DNA of 64,000 bases, from assembly GCF_037044555.1 (NCBI RefSeq), contig NZ_CP146275.1:3080501-3144500 (forward strand), written 5' to 3'. The translations under genes and the position numbers were made by a program. Shown here piece after piece: positions 17,152 through 25,345 of the stretch; the stretch's first letter is position 1; each line of letters opens with the position of its first letter. This DNA is from Pelagibacterium nitratireducens. Lineage in GTDB: Bacteria; Pseudomonadota; Alphaproteobacteria; Rhizobiales; Devosiaceae. A model generated the notes under the pieces. The model had not been told where the DNA came from, did no database searches, and was given only the letters and a program-made list of their open reading frames with translations.

Positions 17152-17271
17152 GACGCGACATGCGCCAAGGCCGCCCAAATCCTTTGAGGATTTGCGGCTC
17201 AACGTCTAGCAATTGAGGATATCCAAGTATCCGGCGAACCGGGCGATCTGGTAGCCAAGAGCATCCAACGT
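17152..17271 (-). promoter_or_regulatory. Conserved structured 5' leader of cold-shock gene 1
   Basis: Two blocks recur in the leader at 25150-25242. The first (17152-17166) forms a 5-bp stem, GGCGC-ATGTC-GCGTC in the transcript. The second (17201-17271) is flanked by ACGTT words and holds a CCGG-TTCG-CCGG hairpin and a GGATATCC palindrome. An extra AAATCC/GGATTT hairpin lies between the blocks here only. Likely an RNA element controlling translation or stability with temperature (inference). Confidence 0.55.
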
Positions 17272-17385
17272 GATAAAATTACACTATAGCAAATGTGGCA
17301 CACAGGCAAGTACCGGCCGCATTGGGGGCTCTTCCATTCCCCGCCCATGGCGTTATGGTCCCGCCCCAGACAACAAGGACCGCCC

Positions 17386-19071
17386 ATGACCGAGCAGCTC
17401 GTTTCCACTTTCCGTTCCATTGTCGGCCAACGTCATGTGCTGGTTGGCGACCGCTCGACGCGGCGCTACCGCAAGGGCTATCGCTATGGAGACGGGCAGG
17501 TGCTGGCCGTTGTGCGGCCGGGCACGCTGGTGGAGAAATGGCGGGCGCTCAAGGCGTGCGTGGAGGCCGGCGTCATCGTCATCATCCAGGCGGCCAATAC
17601 CGGGCTCACGGGCGGGTCGACACCGTTCGGGGACGGCTATGACCGGCCCATCGTCATCATCAACACGATGCGGATTTCGCGGGTCGACCTTATCTCGGGC
17701 GGCAGCCAGGTGATCGCCCTGCCGGGCGCCACGCTCGACAAGCTCGAGAAAACGCTGCGCCCTGTCGGGCGCGAGCCCCATTCGGTGATCGGGTCGAGCT
17801 GCATCGGGGCGTCGGTGACCGGCGGGGTGTGCAACAATTCGGGCGGATCGCTGATCCAGCGCGGCCCGGCCTATACCGAGCTGGCGCTGTATGCGCAGGT
17901 CGATGAAACCGGCACGCTCAGACTGGTCAACCATCTGGGGGTCGACCTCGGGGACGAGGCGGAAACCGTTCTCTCGCGGCTCGATGCGGGCCAGTATTCC
18001 AACGCCGATGTCACGCCCGAAGGCAATCGGCGCGCCTCGGACCACGATTATCATCGCCATGTGCGCGATATCGAGGCGGACACCCCTGCCCGTTTCAACG
18101 CCGACCCGCGCAAGCTGTTCGAGGCTTCGGGCAGCGCGGGCAAACTGGCGGTGTTCGCGTTGCGGCTCGACACGTTTGCGGCGGACACCAATACGCAGGT
18201 GTTTTACATCGGATCAAACGACCCGCTCGAGCTCAACACGATCCGGCGGCACATGCTGAGCCGGTTTACCCACCTGCCCATCGCCGGGGAATATCTGCAT
18301 CGGGACGCATACACGCTGACTCAAAGATACGGCAAAGACACGTTTCTGATCATCAAGCGGTTCGGCACCGACCGGATACCCACTGCGTTTGCAGCCAAGA
18401 GCTGGGTGGACGGGATCACCGAAAAGCTGGGGCTGGGCGGTACGGTTTCGGATCGCATGGTGCAGGCGATAACCGGGCTGTTGCCCCAACATCTGCCGAA
18501 GCGGATGAACGATTATCGCGACCGGTTCGAACATCATCTGATGATCCGCATGGGCGGAGACGGCGTTGCCGAAGCGCGAAGCTATCTCAAGGGCATGTTT
18601 CCCTCGGCAAGCGGGGATTATTTCGAATGCACGCCGCAGGAAGGCACCGACGCCTATTTGCACCGGTTTGCGGTCGGGGGGGCGGCGGTGCGCTATCGCA
18701 ACACCCATCCTCACGATGTCGAGGACATTCTGGCGCTCGACGTGGCGCTGCCGCGTAACGAGATCGACTGGCTGCCCGAACTGCCTGCCGATCTTGACGC
18801 CCAGATCGAATACAAAGTGCTGTGCGGACATTTTTTCTGCCACGTCATGCATCAGGACTACATGATCAAAAAGGGCGTCGACGTGTCCGCGCTCAAGGAG
18901 CAGCTTTTGGCCCTGCTCGACACGCGGGGCGCCGAATATCCGGCCGAACACAATGTGGGGCATCTTTATGCGGCCAAGCCGGCACTGGCGGACTTCTACA
19001 AGACGCTCGACCCCACAAACAGCTTCAACCCCGGCATCGGCAAGACGAGCAAGAAGAAGCAGTGGGCTTAA
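17386..19071 (+). CDS. dld: Quinone-dependent D-lactate dehydrogenase
   Basis: 561 aa FAD enzyme oxidising D-lactate to pyruvate and feeding electrons to the quinone pool at the inner membrane. Length and sequence match E. coli-type Dld (571 aa). The N-terminal PCMH-type FAD-binding domain carries QAANTGLTGGSTPFGDGYDRPIVIINT, then SSCIGASVTGGVCNNSGGSL. The C-terminal part with CGHFFCHVMHQDY is the membrane-binding/cap region. ATG at 17386 gives the family start. Monocistronic, convergent with the TRAP binding-protein gene. Confidence 0.93.
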   Translation: MTEQLVSTFRSIVGQRHVLVGDRSTRRYRKGYRYGDGQVLAVVRPGTLVEKWRALKACVEAGVIVIIQAANTGLTGGSTPFGDGYDRPIVIINTMRISRVDLISGGSQVIALPGATLDKLEKTLRPVGREPHSVIGSSCIGASVTGGVCNNSGGSLIQRGPAYTELALYAQVDETGTLRLVNHLGVDLGDEAETVLSRLDAGQYSNADVTPEGNRRASDHDYHRHVRDIEADTPARFNADPRKLFEASGSAGKLAVFALRLDTFAADTNTQVFYIGSNDPLELNTIRRHMLSRFTHLPIAGEYLHRDAYTLTQRYGKDTFLIIKRFGTDRIPTAFAAKSWVDGITEKLGLGGTVSDRMVQAITGLLPQHLPKRMNDYRDRFEHHLMIRMGGDGVAEARSYLKGMFPSASGDYFECTPQEGTDAYLHRFAVGGAAVRYRNTHPHDVEDILALDVALPRNEIDWLPELPADLDAQIEYKVLCGHFFCHVMHQDYMIKKGVDVSALKEQLLALLDTRGAEYPAEHNVGHLYAAKPALADFYKTLDPTNSFNPGIGKTSKKKQWA

Positions 19072-19078
19072 ACAAATA

Positions 19079-19102
19079 GCCCCGCAGCTTTTGCCGCGGG
19101 GC
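19079..19102. terminator. Hairpin between convergent dld and TRAP gene
   Basis: GCCCCGC-N10-GCGGGGC, a perfect 7-bp GC stem 8 bp after the dld stop and 36 bp after the stop of the convergent gene. No T-run. Confidence 0.6.
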
Positions 19103-19137
19103 CCCATTCATTCATATCTCAGGCTCCAAGCTCAGAT

Positions 19138-20118
19138 CTAGAGCGCGTTGATGCGCTCGAGCATGCCTTCGGGCCAGGCATCGGAAAGCGGGGACGCGAG
19201 GTATTGTTCCTGCGCGTAGGTCTTGAACGCTTCGAGGTCGGGCTCATAGACCTTGAGGCCTTCCTGCTCGAAGAAGGACACAAGTTCGGCTTCCTGATCG
19301 ATATATTGCTGGTCGGACCAGGCAAAGGCCTCGGATGCGGCATCGCGCATGGTCTGCTGCTGCTCGGGGGTGAGCGAAGCAAACAGGTCGGCGTTGATGA
19401 TGAGCATGCCAAATCCCATGTTGTGGCCGGTGAGGATGATCTGGTCGGTCACCTCGTGGAACTTCATGAGCTGATTGTTGGGCAGCGGGTTGTCCTGACC
19501 ATCGATCGCGCCGGTCTGAAGGCCTGTATAGACCTCGGCATAATCCATCGGGGTGGGGTTGGCGCCAATGGCGCTGCCCAGGAACTGCCAGCTCTCGCCG
19601 CCCGGCATGCGCAGCCGCACGCCGTTGAGATCCTGAGGGGTCATCACTTCCCTATCGCCACGAAGATTGACGTGGCGGGCGCCGTAATAGGCGATGCCGA
19701 GGATTTCGAGACCCATTTCGTCGCGGGCCATCTGGCGGAACTCGTCGCCGATGTCGCTCTCGAACACTGCCTGGAGGTGCTCGGGATCACGAATGACATA
19801 AGCGGCGCCCAGAATATCGAAGGCCGGGACCTGCTTGGCGAAATCGGACGGCGGCAACAGCGACATTTCGAGATTGCCGCGCTGGATGGCGACGATTTCG
19901 GAGCCCTGGGGCACCAGTGTCGAAGAGAAATAGGGCTGGAACTCAAAATCATCGCCCAGCCGTTCGGCAAAAATGTCGGTCAGCGCCACCGAGCGCGGGG
20001 CGTCGGCGGTCGTGGAGTCGGAAAAACGCAGGGCAATCGGCTCCTGCGCCATGGCGGCCGTGGGCACCGTAAGTGCCAGAACGGCCAATGCCGAAAGGGC
20101 TTTGGTGTGGATGGTCAT
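19138..20118 (-). CDS. TRAP transporter substrate-binding protein, DctP family (orphan)
   Basis: 326 aa periplasmic solute-binding protein. Sec signal peptide at residues 1-24 (TKALSALAVLALTVPTAAMA, AMA-Q cleavage). The DctP fold is shown by LRMPGGESWQFLGSAIGANPTPMDYAEVYTGLQTGAIDGQDNPL, which contains the Arg and Asn/Asp positions that contact the ligand carboxylate. The true start is ATG 20118, behind GGAGG; the frame extends upstream as noise. No dctQ or dctM genes accompany it, unlike the locus at 55.8-58.8 kb. It sits 25 bp after an SMP-30 lactonase gene, so a sugar acid or lactone is a plausible ligand. Confidence 0.9.
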   Translation of the reverse strand: MTIHTKALSALAVLALTVPTAAMAQEPIALRFSDSTTADAPRSVALTDIFAERLGDDFEFQPYFSSTLVPQGSEIVAIQRGNLEMSLLPPSDFAKQVPAFDILGAAYVIRDPEHLQAVFESDIGDEFRQMARDEMGLEILGIAYYGARHVNLRGDREVMTPQDLNGVRLRMPGGESWQFLGSAIGANPTPMDYAEVYTGLQTGAIDGQDNPLPNNQLMKFHEVTDQIILTGHNMGFGMLIINADLFASLTPEQQQTMRDAASEAFAWSDQQYIDQEAELVSFFEQEGLKVYEPDLEAFKTYAQEQYLASPLSDAWPEGMLERINAL

Positions 20119-20143
20119 TTTGGGAAATCCTCCTCGGGGTTTT

Positions 20144-21031
20144 TCAGGAAAAGACAAATCTGTGTTCGGCCACGCCCTGCCCGATGCCCTCGACGGCCAG
20201 AAGCGAGCCGGCCAGCGGCTCGGCGGCAAGCTGGTTGTCGGAAAGAAATTTTCGGGCGGTCGTGACATAGAGCGTGCGGAAATCCGGGCCGCCAAAGCAC
20301 AGGCAGGTTGGATTGGTGACGGGCATTTCAACGACCGTGTCGATCCGTCCATCGGGCGCGTAACGCACGATCCTCGAGCCGGCAAAGAACGCCTGCCAGA
20401 GGCACCCTTCGGCATCGATAGTTGCGCCGTCGGGGCGGTCGCCGGTTCGCGAGTAATCGGCAAAGACCTCCCTGCCGATTATGGCGCCATCGTCGGGATC
20501 GATCGTGAGGCGCCAGGATATGTGGCGTCTGGTGTCGGTGAAATAGCCTGTGCCGCCGTCGGGCGAAAAGGCAATGCCATTGGAGACGATGATGTCATCG
20601 ATCATCGCATGGGCCGTACCATCGGCGTCTATGCGATAGAGCTTGCCGTTGGGGCGACGGAGCTGGTTGTCCATGGTGCCGACCCAGAACCGGCCACTGG
20701 GATCGACGCGGCCGTCGTTGAGACGGTTGTCGAGCCCGGCATCGACCTCGAGCATCGGATCGAGCGTGCCATCGGCCGCGAGACGGTTGAGGGTGAGGTC
20801 GGTGGCGATCAGCTTTTCGTCATGGCCCGCCAATGCCAGCGACCCCAGAAACTGCGTTTCAAAGGCACGCGCATCGTGTTGGCCAGTGGCCGGATCGAGC
20901 CGATGCAGTGTCGGCTTTTCGATATCGAGCCACCATAATACGCGCTCTTTATCGCACCACAGGGGCGTTTCGCCCAGCTGATCGAGACTGCGATGGGCAC
21001 TCTCCACCGCGCTTCTGGCAATAGTCCTCAT
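20144..21031 (-). CDS. SMP-30/gluconolactonase family protein
   Basis: 295 aa six-bladed beta-propeller lactonase-type enzyme, expected to hydrolyse a sugar lactone with a bound divalent metal. Metal and active-site features are visible: ETPLWCDKERVLWWLDI (Glu ligand), NDGRVDPSGRFWVGTMD (Asn/Asp), SNGIAFSPDGGTGYFTDT (Asn), and PDGATIDAEGCLWQAFF (Asp). ATG at 21031 follows GGGGGAG; upstream in-frame starts lack a ribosome site. First gene of a two-gene unit with the TRAP binding protein, downstream of a perfect palindromic operator. Confidence 0.87.
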   Translation of the reverse strand: MRTIARSAVESAHRSLDQLGETPLWCDKERVLWWLDIEKPTLHRLDPATGQHDARAFETQFLGSLALAGHDEKLIATDLTLNRLAADGTLDPMLEVDAGLDNRLNDGRVDPSGRFWVGTMDNQLRRPNGKLYRIDADGTAHAMIDDIIVSNGIAFSPDGGTGYFTDTRRHISWRLTIDPDDGAIIGREVFADYSRTGDRPDGATIDAEGCLWQAFFAGSRIVRYAPDGRIDTVVEMPVTNPTCLCFGGPDFRTLYVTTARKFLSDNQLAAEPLAGSLLAVEGIGQGVAEHRFVFS

Positions 21032-21077
21032 TGTCTCCCCCGGCTGCCGATTTGCTCTGTTCCAGCCGCCCGCACTT

Positions 21078-21097
21078 TTAACTAACGAGTTAGTTAA
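21078..21097. promoter_or_regulatory. Perfect palindromic operator, TetR-like
   Basis: TTAACTAAC-GA-GTTAGTTAA, 9-bp perfect arms, 47 bp upstream of the SMP-30 start. The ACTAAC/GTTAGT core is typical of TetR/AcrR-family operators. No TetR-family gene is found anywhere in the window. Confidence 0.7.
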
Positions 21098-21196
21098 GTC
21101 AATAATCGTTCCCCGGCTCATCGTCCGTCGAGCGTGCGGGGCGGGCGGCAACCGGTTTTTCGGGGCGCAAACAAATCTGCACCGCGATGTAATGTA

Positions 21197-21214
21197 ATGT
21201 CATAACGCTGTTAT
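21197..21214 (+). promoter_or_regulatory. Pho box upstream of phoX
   Basis: ATGTCATAACGCTGTTAT: two 7-bp PhoB half-sites 11 bp apart, matching CTGTCAT-N4-CTGTCAT at 12 of 14 defined positions. A weaker TGTAAT repeat lies 10 bp further upstream. Ends 148 bp before the phoX ATG. Confidence 0.65.
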
Positions 21215-21362
21215 TTGCCGGCTCTAGCTTTGCCGGACGGGCGCTGGCGAGAGGATGGCTGAAGATGTCATCCCTTGCCAATCCAGCGTCCCGACCGCTC
21301 ATGGACACTGGCCTCACACCTGCCCCATGGGCCCCGCAACGCAACCAAGCAGGGCTTTACAG

Positions 21363-23342
21363 ATGAACGAGCACACTCCCAAATTTCCGACCCAGGGTCT
21401 GGAAAACGCCGAGTTCGAACCGGTTAATCCCACGTCCAACCCCACGATGGGCGAATTGATTTCCCGGCGCTTTTCGCGGCGCGGGTTCCTCAAGGGTTCG
21501 CTGGCCACAACGGCCATTGCCGCAACCGTCAGCCCGCTGGCGCTCCTGACCGCCGAAAAAGCACATGCCCAGACCGGCTCTGTCTTCTCGTTCGCCGAAG
21601 TCGAGGCCGGCGTCGATGCCGACCACCACGTCGCCGAGGGCTATGACGCCGACGTCCTGATCCGCTGGGGCGATCCGGTGACCAATGACGCGCCCGAATT
21701 CGACCCCACTGCCCAGACGCCCCAAGCCCAGGCGGGCCAGTTCGGCTACAACAATGACTATGTCGGCTATGTCCCGCTCGAGGGTTCGTCCGAACATGGT
21801 CTGTTGCTGGTCAACCATGAATACACCAACGCCCATCTGATGTTCCCCGGTCTGGTCACGGTGACCGACGGCGAGGCCCAACAGGGTCCGCTCTCTGAAG
21901 ACCAGGTCAATATCGAGATCATGGCCCATGGCGGCTCGATCATCGAAATCGAAAAGGTCGACGGCAAATGGCAGCGCGTTGCCGGCAGCCCCTACAACCG
22001 CCGCATCACCGGCGAAACGGAAATGGAAATCACCGGCCCGGTCGCCGGACATGACCGTCTCAAGACCAGCACCGATGACACCGGCACCATGGTGCGCGGC
22101 ACGCTCAACAATTGCGCCGGCGGCACGACGCCCTGGGGCACGTACCTGATGGCCGAAGAAAATTTCCACGGCTATTTCGCCGGCGAGTTGCCCGAAGGTC
22201 ACCGCGAAAGCGAAAATTATGCACGCCTGGCGGCGCCGGGCGGCTGGTATGAGTGGCACAATTTCCACGACCGTTTCGACATTTCAAAAGAACCCAACGA
22301 GATGAACCGTTTCGGCTGGATCGTCGAAGTCGATCCCATGGACGCCAGCTTTATGCCAAAAAAGCGCACCGCCCTGGGCCGCTTCAAGCATGAAGGTGCC
22401 GAATCGGTTGTCGCTCCTGATGGCCGCGTGGTGTTGTATTCGGGCGACGACGAGCGCTTCGATTATGTCTATAAATTCGTGACCGCCGGCACGTTCAATG
22501 CCGACGATCGCGCCGCCAATATGGGCCTGCTCGATGAGGGCACGCTCTATGTCGCCCGGTTCGATGAAGACGGTTCGATGGAATGGCTGCCGCTCACCTT
22601 TGGCGAAGGCCCGCTCACGGAAGACAACGGCTTTGAGAGCCAGGCGGACGTTCTGATCGAGACCCGCCGGGCTTCCGATCTCCTGGGCGCGACCCCGATG
22701 GATCGTCCCGAAGACATCGAGCCCAATGCCACCAATGGCCGCGTCTATGTTATGCTGACCAACAATACGGCACGCGAAGAGGCCAATGCCGCCAATCCGC
22801 GCATCGACAACGCCTTCGGCCACATCGTGGAGATCCACGAAGAGGGTGGCGATTTCGCCGCCACCGCCGGCACCTGGGAAATTCTGCTGCAGTGCGGCGA
22901 CCCTGAAATCGCCGAAGTGGGTGCAACCTTTTCGACCGAAACCAGCGAGAACGGCTGGTTCGGCATGCCCGACAACTGCGCAGTGGATTCTGACGGCCGC
23001 CTGTGGGTGTCCACCGACGGCAATTCGCTCGCAGCCACCGGCCGCACCGATGGTCTTTGGGCCGTCGATACCGATGGCGAAGCCCGCGGCACTTCAAAGC
23101 TGTTCTATCGTGTGCCGGTTGGCGCCGAAATGTGCGGTCCGCTGCCGACCCCGGACCTGGCCACAATGTTCGTTGCCGTTCAGCACCCTGCCGACGGCGG
23201 CGAGGACTGGGATGGCCATGGACGCCCGTCCTACTACGAAGACCTTTCGACCCGCTGGCCCGATTTCCGCGACGACATGCCGGTGCGCCCGTCCGTCGTT
23301 GCCATCACCAAGCAAGGCGGCGGCAAGATCGGTACGGCGTAA
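21363..23342 (+). CDS. phoX: PhoX family alkaline phosphatase
   Basis: 659 aa exported phosphomonoesterase of the PhoX (DUF839) family, calcium and iron dependent in characterised members. A Tat signal is visible: SRRGFLKG with the twin Arg, then a hydrophobic run and an AHA-Q type cleavage site (about residues 40-70). Family blocks include LLLVNHEYTN, GTYLMAEENFHGYF, GRVVLYSGDDERFDYVYKFV, and DNCAVDSDGRLWVSTDG. ATG at 21363; the longer upstream frame lacks signal-peptide logic. A Pho box upstream predicts PhoB induction under phosphate starvation. Followed by a strong terminator, so monocistronic. Confidence 0.92.
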   Translation: MNEHTPKFPTQGLENAEFEPVNPTSNPTMGELISRRFSRRGFLKGSLATTAIAATVSPLALLTAEKAHAQTGSVFSFAEVEAGVDADHHVAEGYDADVLIRWGDPVTNDAPEFDPTAQTPQAQAGQFGYNNDYVGYVPLEGSSEHGLLLVNHEYTNAHLMFPGLVTVTDGEAQQGPLSEDQVNIEIMAHGGSIIEIEKVDGKWQRVAGSPYNRRITGETEMEITGPVAGHDRLKTSTDDTGTMVRGTLNNCAGGTTPWGTYLMAEENFHGYFAGELPEGHRESENYARLAAPGGWYEWHNFHDRFDISKEPNEMNRFGWIVEVDPMDASFMPKKRTALGRFKHEGAESVVAPDGRVVLYSGDDERFDYVYKFVTAGTFNADDRAANMGLLDEGTLYVARFDEDGSMEWLPLTFGEGPLTEDNGFESQADVLIETRRASDLLGATPMDRPEDIEPNATNGRVYVMLTNNTAREEANAANPRIDNAFGHIVEIHEEGGDFAATAGTWEILLQCGDPEIAEVGATFSTETSENGWFGMPDNCAVDSDGRLWVSTDGNSLAATGRTDGLWAVDTDGEARGTSKLFYRVPVGAEMCGPLPTPDLATMFVAVQHPADGGEDWDGHGRPSYYEDLSTRWPDFRDDMPVRPSVVAITKQGGGKIGTA

Positions 23343-23372
23343 CCGCAAAGACCAATTCCAATCATGACCGGG

Positions 23373-23405
23373 CCGGCGCGCGAGGTTTCGCGTGCCGGCT
23401 TTTTC
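23373..23405 (+). terminator. Rho-independent terminator after phoX
   Basis: 12-bp stem with one mismatch (GCCGGCGCGCGA facing TCGCGTGCCGGC) followed by T5, about 30 bp after the phoX stop. Confidence 0.88.
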
Positions 23406-23474
23406 ATGGCCCTTAGGGCCTTGGGTTGGCCCCATTGAAGGCGTTAGGGTGGCAGGAAACGAAAGGATACAAAC

Positions 23475-24335
23475 ATGAGCGAAGTCAACGCCGCCGCCTC
23501 GGGTACATTCTCGCTGGGAGATCATACCATCAACCGGCTGGGGTACGGCGCCATGCGCATAACCGGGCGGGGGATCTGGGGCCCACCTTCCGATCGTGAC
23601 GGAGCGCTCGAAACGCTGAAGCGCCTGCCCGAACTGGGTGTCAATTTCATCGACACCGCCGATTCCTATGGACCGGACGTTTCCGAGGAATTGATCCGCG
23701 AAGCGCTCTATCCTTATGAGGGGATGCTGGTCGCCACCAAGGCGGGGCTGACGCGGGCCGGGCCGGATCGCTGGGCGCCCAACGGGATGCCCGACTATCT
23801 GATCGAGCAGGCGCAAAGGAGCCTCAAAAAGCTCGGGGTGGAGCAGATCGCCCTTTGGCAGTTGCACCGCATCGATCCGCGCGTGCCGCGCGAAGAACAG
23901 TTCGGGGCGGTCAAGGCGCTGCTCGATCAGGGCATCATCGCCCATGCCGGGTTGAGCCAGGTCAGTGTCGAAGACATCGAGGCGGCGCGGAAGGTGTTTC
24001 CTGTCGCAACCGTTCAGAACAAATACAATCTCGTCGTTCGCGAGAGCGAGGACGTGCTCGATTACTGCGAAAAGGAAGGGATCGGGTTCATTCCCTGGTT
24101 CCCGCTGGCGGCGGGCGATCTGGCCAAGCCCGGATCGGTTCTCGACGGCATCGCGCAAAAGCACGGCGCAGCGCCCAGCCAGATCGCTCTGGCCTGGGTG
24201 CTCAAGCGCAGCCCCGTGATGCTGCCCATTCCAGGGACATCAAAAGTCGCCCATCTCGAAGAGAATGTGGCAGCCGCAGGAATCGCGCTTTCCGACGAGG
24301 ACTTCGCGGCCCTCGATGCGGCCGGGCGCAAATGA
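23475..24335 (+). CDS. Aldo/keto reductase
   Basis: 286 aa NAD(P)H-dependent oxidoreductase of the AKR superfamily, TIM barrel. Catalytic tetrad candidates: Asp and Tyr in DTADSYG, Lys in VATKAGLT, His in LWQLHRID. The C-terminal nucleotide-binding part is [18 protein letters not shown]. Substrate not predictable; family members reduce aldehydes and ketones. Its stop overlaps the next start (ATGA), so the DUF1697 gene is translationally coupled. Confidence 0.9.
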   Translation: MSEVNAAASGTFSLGDHTINRLGYGAMRITGRGIWGPPSDRDGALETLKRLPELGVNFIDTADSYGPDVSEELIREALYPYEGMLVATKAGLTRAGPDRWAPNGMPDYLIEQAQRSLKKLGVEQIALWQLHRIDPRVPREEQFGAVKALLDQGIIAHAGLSQVSVEDIEAARKVFPVATVQNKYNLVVRESEDVLDYCEKEGIGFIPWFPLAAGDLAKPGSVLDGIAQKHGAAPSQIALAWVLKRSPVMLPIPGTSKVAHLEENVAAAGIALSDEDFAALDAAGRK

Positions 24336-24850
24336 GTGCCTATGTCGCGCTGTTGCGGGCGGTCAATGTGGGCGGAACCGGCAAGTTGGAAATGAGCGAA
24401 CTTACCGCGATGTGCGAGGCGGCGGGGTTTGAGACGGTCAAAACCTATATCGCCAGCGGAAATGTGGTGTTTTCCGCCGACCTTGGTGAAGCGCAGGTGC
24501 GCAAGGCACTCGAGGAGCGGCTGGAAGCCTATGCGGGCAAGCCAGTGGGCGTTGTTGTGAGAACGGCACGGGAAATGGCCGAGGTCTTGAAGGCCAACCC
24601 GTTTCCCGATGCCAAGCCCAATCATACGGTGGCGATCTTTCTCAACGGGCAGCCGGCAGACGATACCCTCGACACCCTGCGCAACCTTGCCGAGAACGAA
24701 GAGGTGCGGCTGGGCAGGCGGGAAATCTACGTGTCCTACGGCTCGGGGATGGGACGATCCAAGCTGGTCATCCCTGCGGCCAAACAGGGCACGGCGCGCA
24801 ACATGAACACCATTGCCAAACTGGCGGAGATGGGCGCAGCGCTCACGTAA
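24332..24850 (+). CDS. DUF1697 domain protein
   Basis: 172 aa protein of the DUF1697 family, recognised by the start [14 protein letters not shown] and the [12 protein letters not shown] stretch. Function unknown in the family. Cytosolic, no signal or membrane segment. Starts at 24332 with a 4-bp ATGA overlap with the aldo/keto reductase. The open frame extends further upstream within the reductase gene, but that part is shadow. Ends directly in front of a perfect terminator hairpin. Confidence 0.87.
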   Translation: MSAYVALLRAVNVGGTGKLEMSELTAMCEAAGFETVKTYIASGNVVFSADLGEAQVRKALEERLEAYAGKPVGVVVRTAREMAEVLKANPFPDAKPNHTVAIFLNGQPADDTLDTLRNLAENEEVRLGRREIYVSYGSGMGRSKLVIPAAKQGTARNMNTIAKLAEMGAALT

Positions 24851-24875
24851 AAAGGCCGCCTTGCGGCGGCCTTTT
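24851..24875. terminator. Perfect terminator hairpin, convergent genes
   Basis: AAAGGCCGCC-TTGC-GGCGGCCTTT with flanking A and T runs, immediately after the DUF1697 stop and 34 bp from the convergent cold-shock gene 2 stop. Usable in both directions. Confidence 0.88.
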
Positions 24876-24908
24876 CAAAACCCTGGATTTCGAGGCAAAC
24901 GCCCGAAA

Positions 24909-25118
24909 TCAGTCAGCCGGCTGCAGGTTGACTGCAGAGGCGCGGCCGTCGCGGCCCTTTTCCAGCTCGTAGGAAACGGCCTGGCCTTCGACCAGAGTGG
25001 TCATGCCCGAGCGCTCTACAGCGGAAATGTGGACGAAAGCGTCCTGGCCGCCCTGGTCAGGCTGAATGAAGCCGAAGCCCTTGGTGGTGTTGAAGAATTT
25101 TACTTTGCCAGTGATCAT
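24909..25118 (-). CDS. cspA: Cold-shock protein, CspA family (paralog 2)
   Basis: 69 aa cold-shock domain protein, closely similar to paralog 1 (16916-17122). RNP1 KGFGFIQ, RNP2 AFVHIS. The ATG at 25118 follows AAAGGA with 7-base spacing. Differences from paralog 1 cluster at the two ends. Its leader carries the same structured element as paralog 1, so the pair probably arose by duplication of gene plus leader, or the leaders are kept alike by common control. Confidence 0.93.
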   Translation of the reverse strand: MITGKVKFFNTTKGFGFIQPDQGGQDAFVHISAVERSGMTTLVEGQAVSYELEKGRDGRASAVNLQPAD

Positions 25119-25149
25119 CGAGAGATCCTTTCGAATGGCGAATAGTTCA

Positions 25150-25242
25150 GGCGCGACATGCGCCGAACCCAACGTCTTGCAATAAAGGATATCCAAGTGA
25201 CCGGAAAAACCGGCAGATCAGGTAGCCAAGCGCATCGAACGT
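25150..25242 (-). promoter_or_regulatory. Conserved structured 5' leader of cold-shock gene 2
   Basis: Counterpart of 17152-17271. Block 1 (25150-25164) is a perfect GGCGC-ATGTC-GCGCC hairpin. Block 2 (25171-25242) aligns with paralog 1 at about 59 of 72 positions by hand. It keeps the CCGG stem while the loop changes from TTCG to TTTTT, and keeps GGATATCC. The extra hairpin of paralog 1 is absent. Confidence 0.55.
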
Positions 25243-25294
25243 ATGAGAATAATCATTACAGCGCTACTGCGGTCAAAACAAGGCCGTTGACGCA

Positions 25295-25326
25295 CCCGGC
25301 GCACGATTTGAGTCGCGCGCGCCGGG
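25295..25326. terminator. Inverted repeat after the transaminase gene
   Basis: CCCGGCGC and GCGCCGGG, perfect 8-bp arms 16 bp apart, 20 bp downstream of the transaminase stop on the minus strand. No T-run. Probable transcript end or barrier before the cold-shock promoter. Confidence 0.45.
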
Positions 25327-25345
25327 CAGTGCCTTCCGGCAACGA

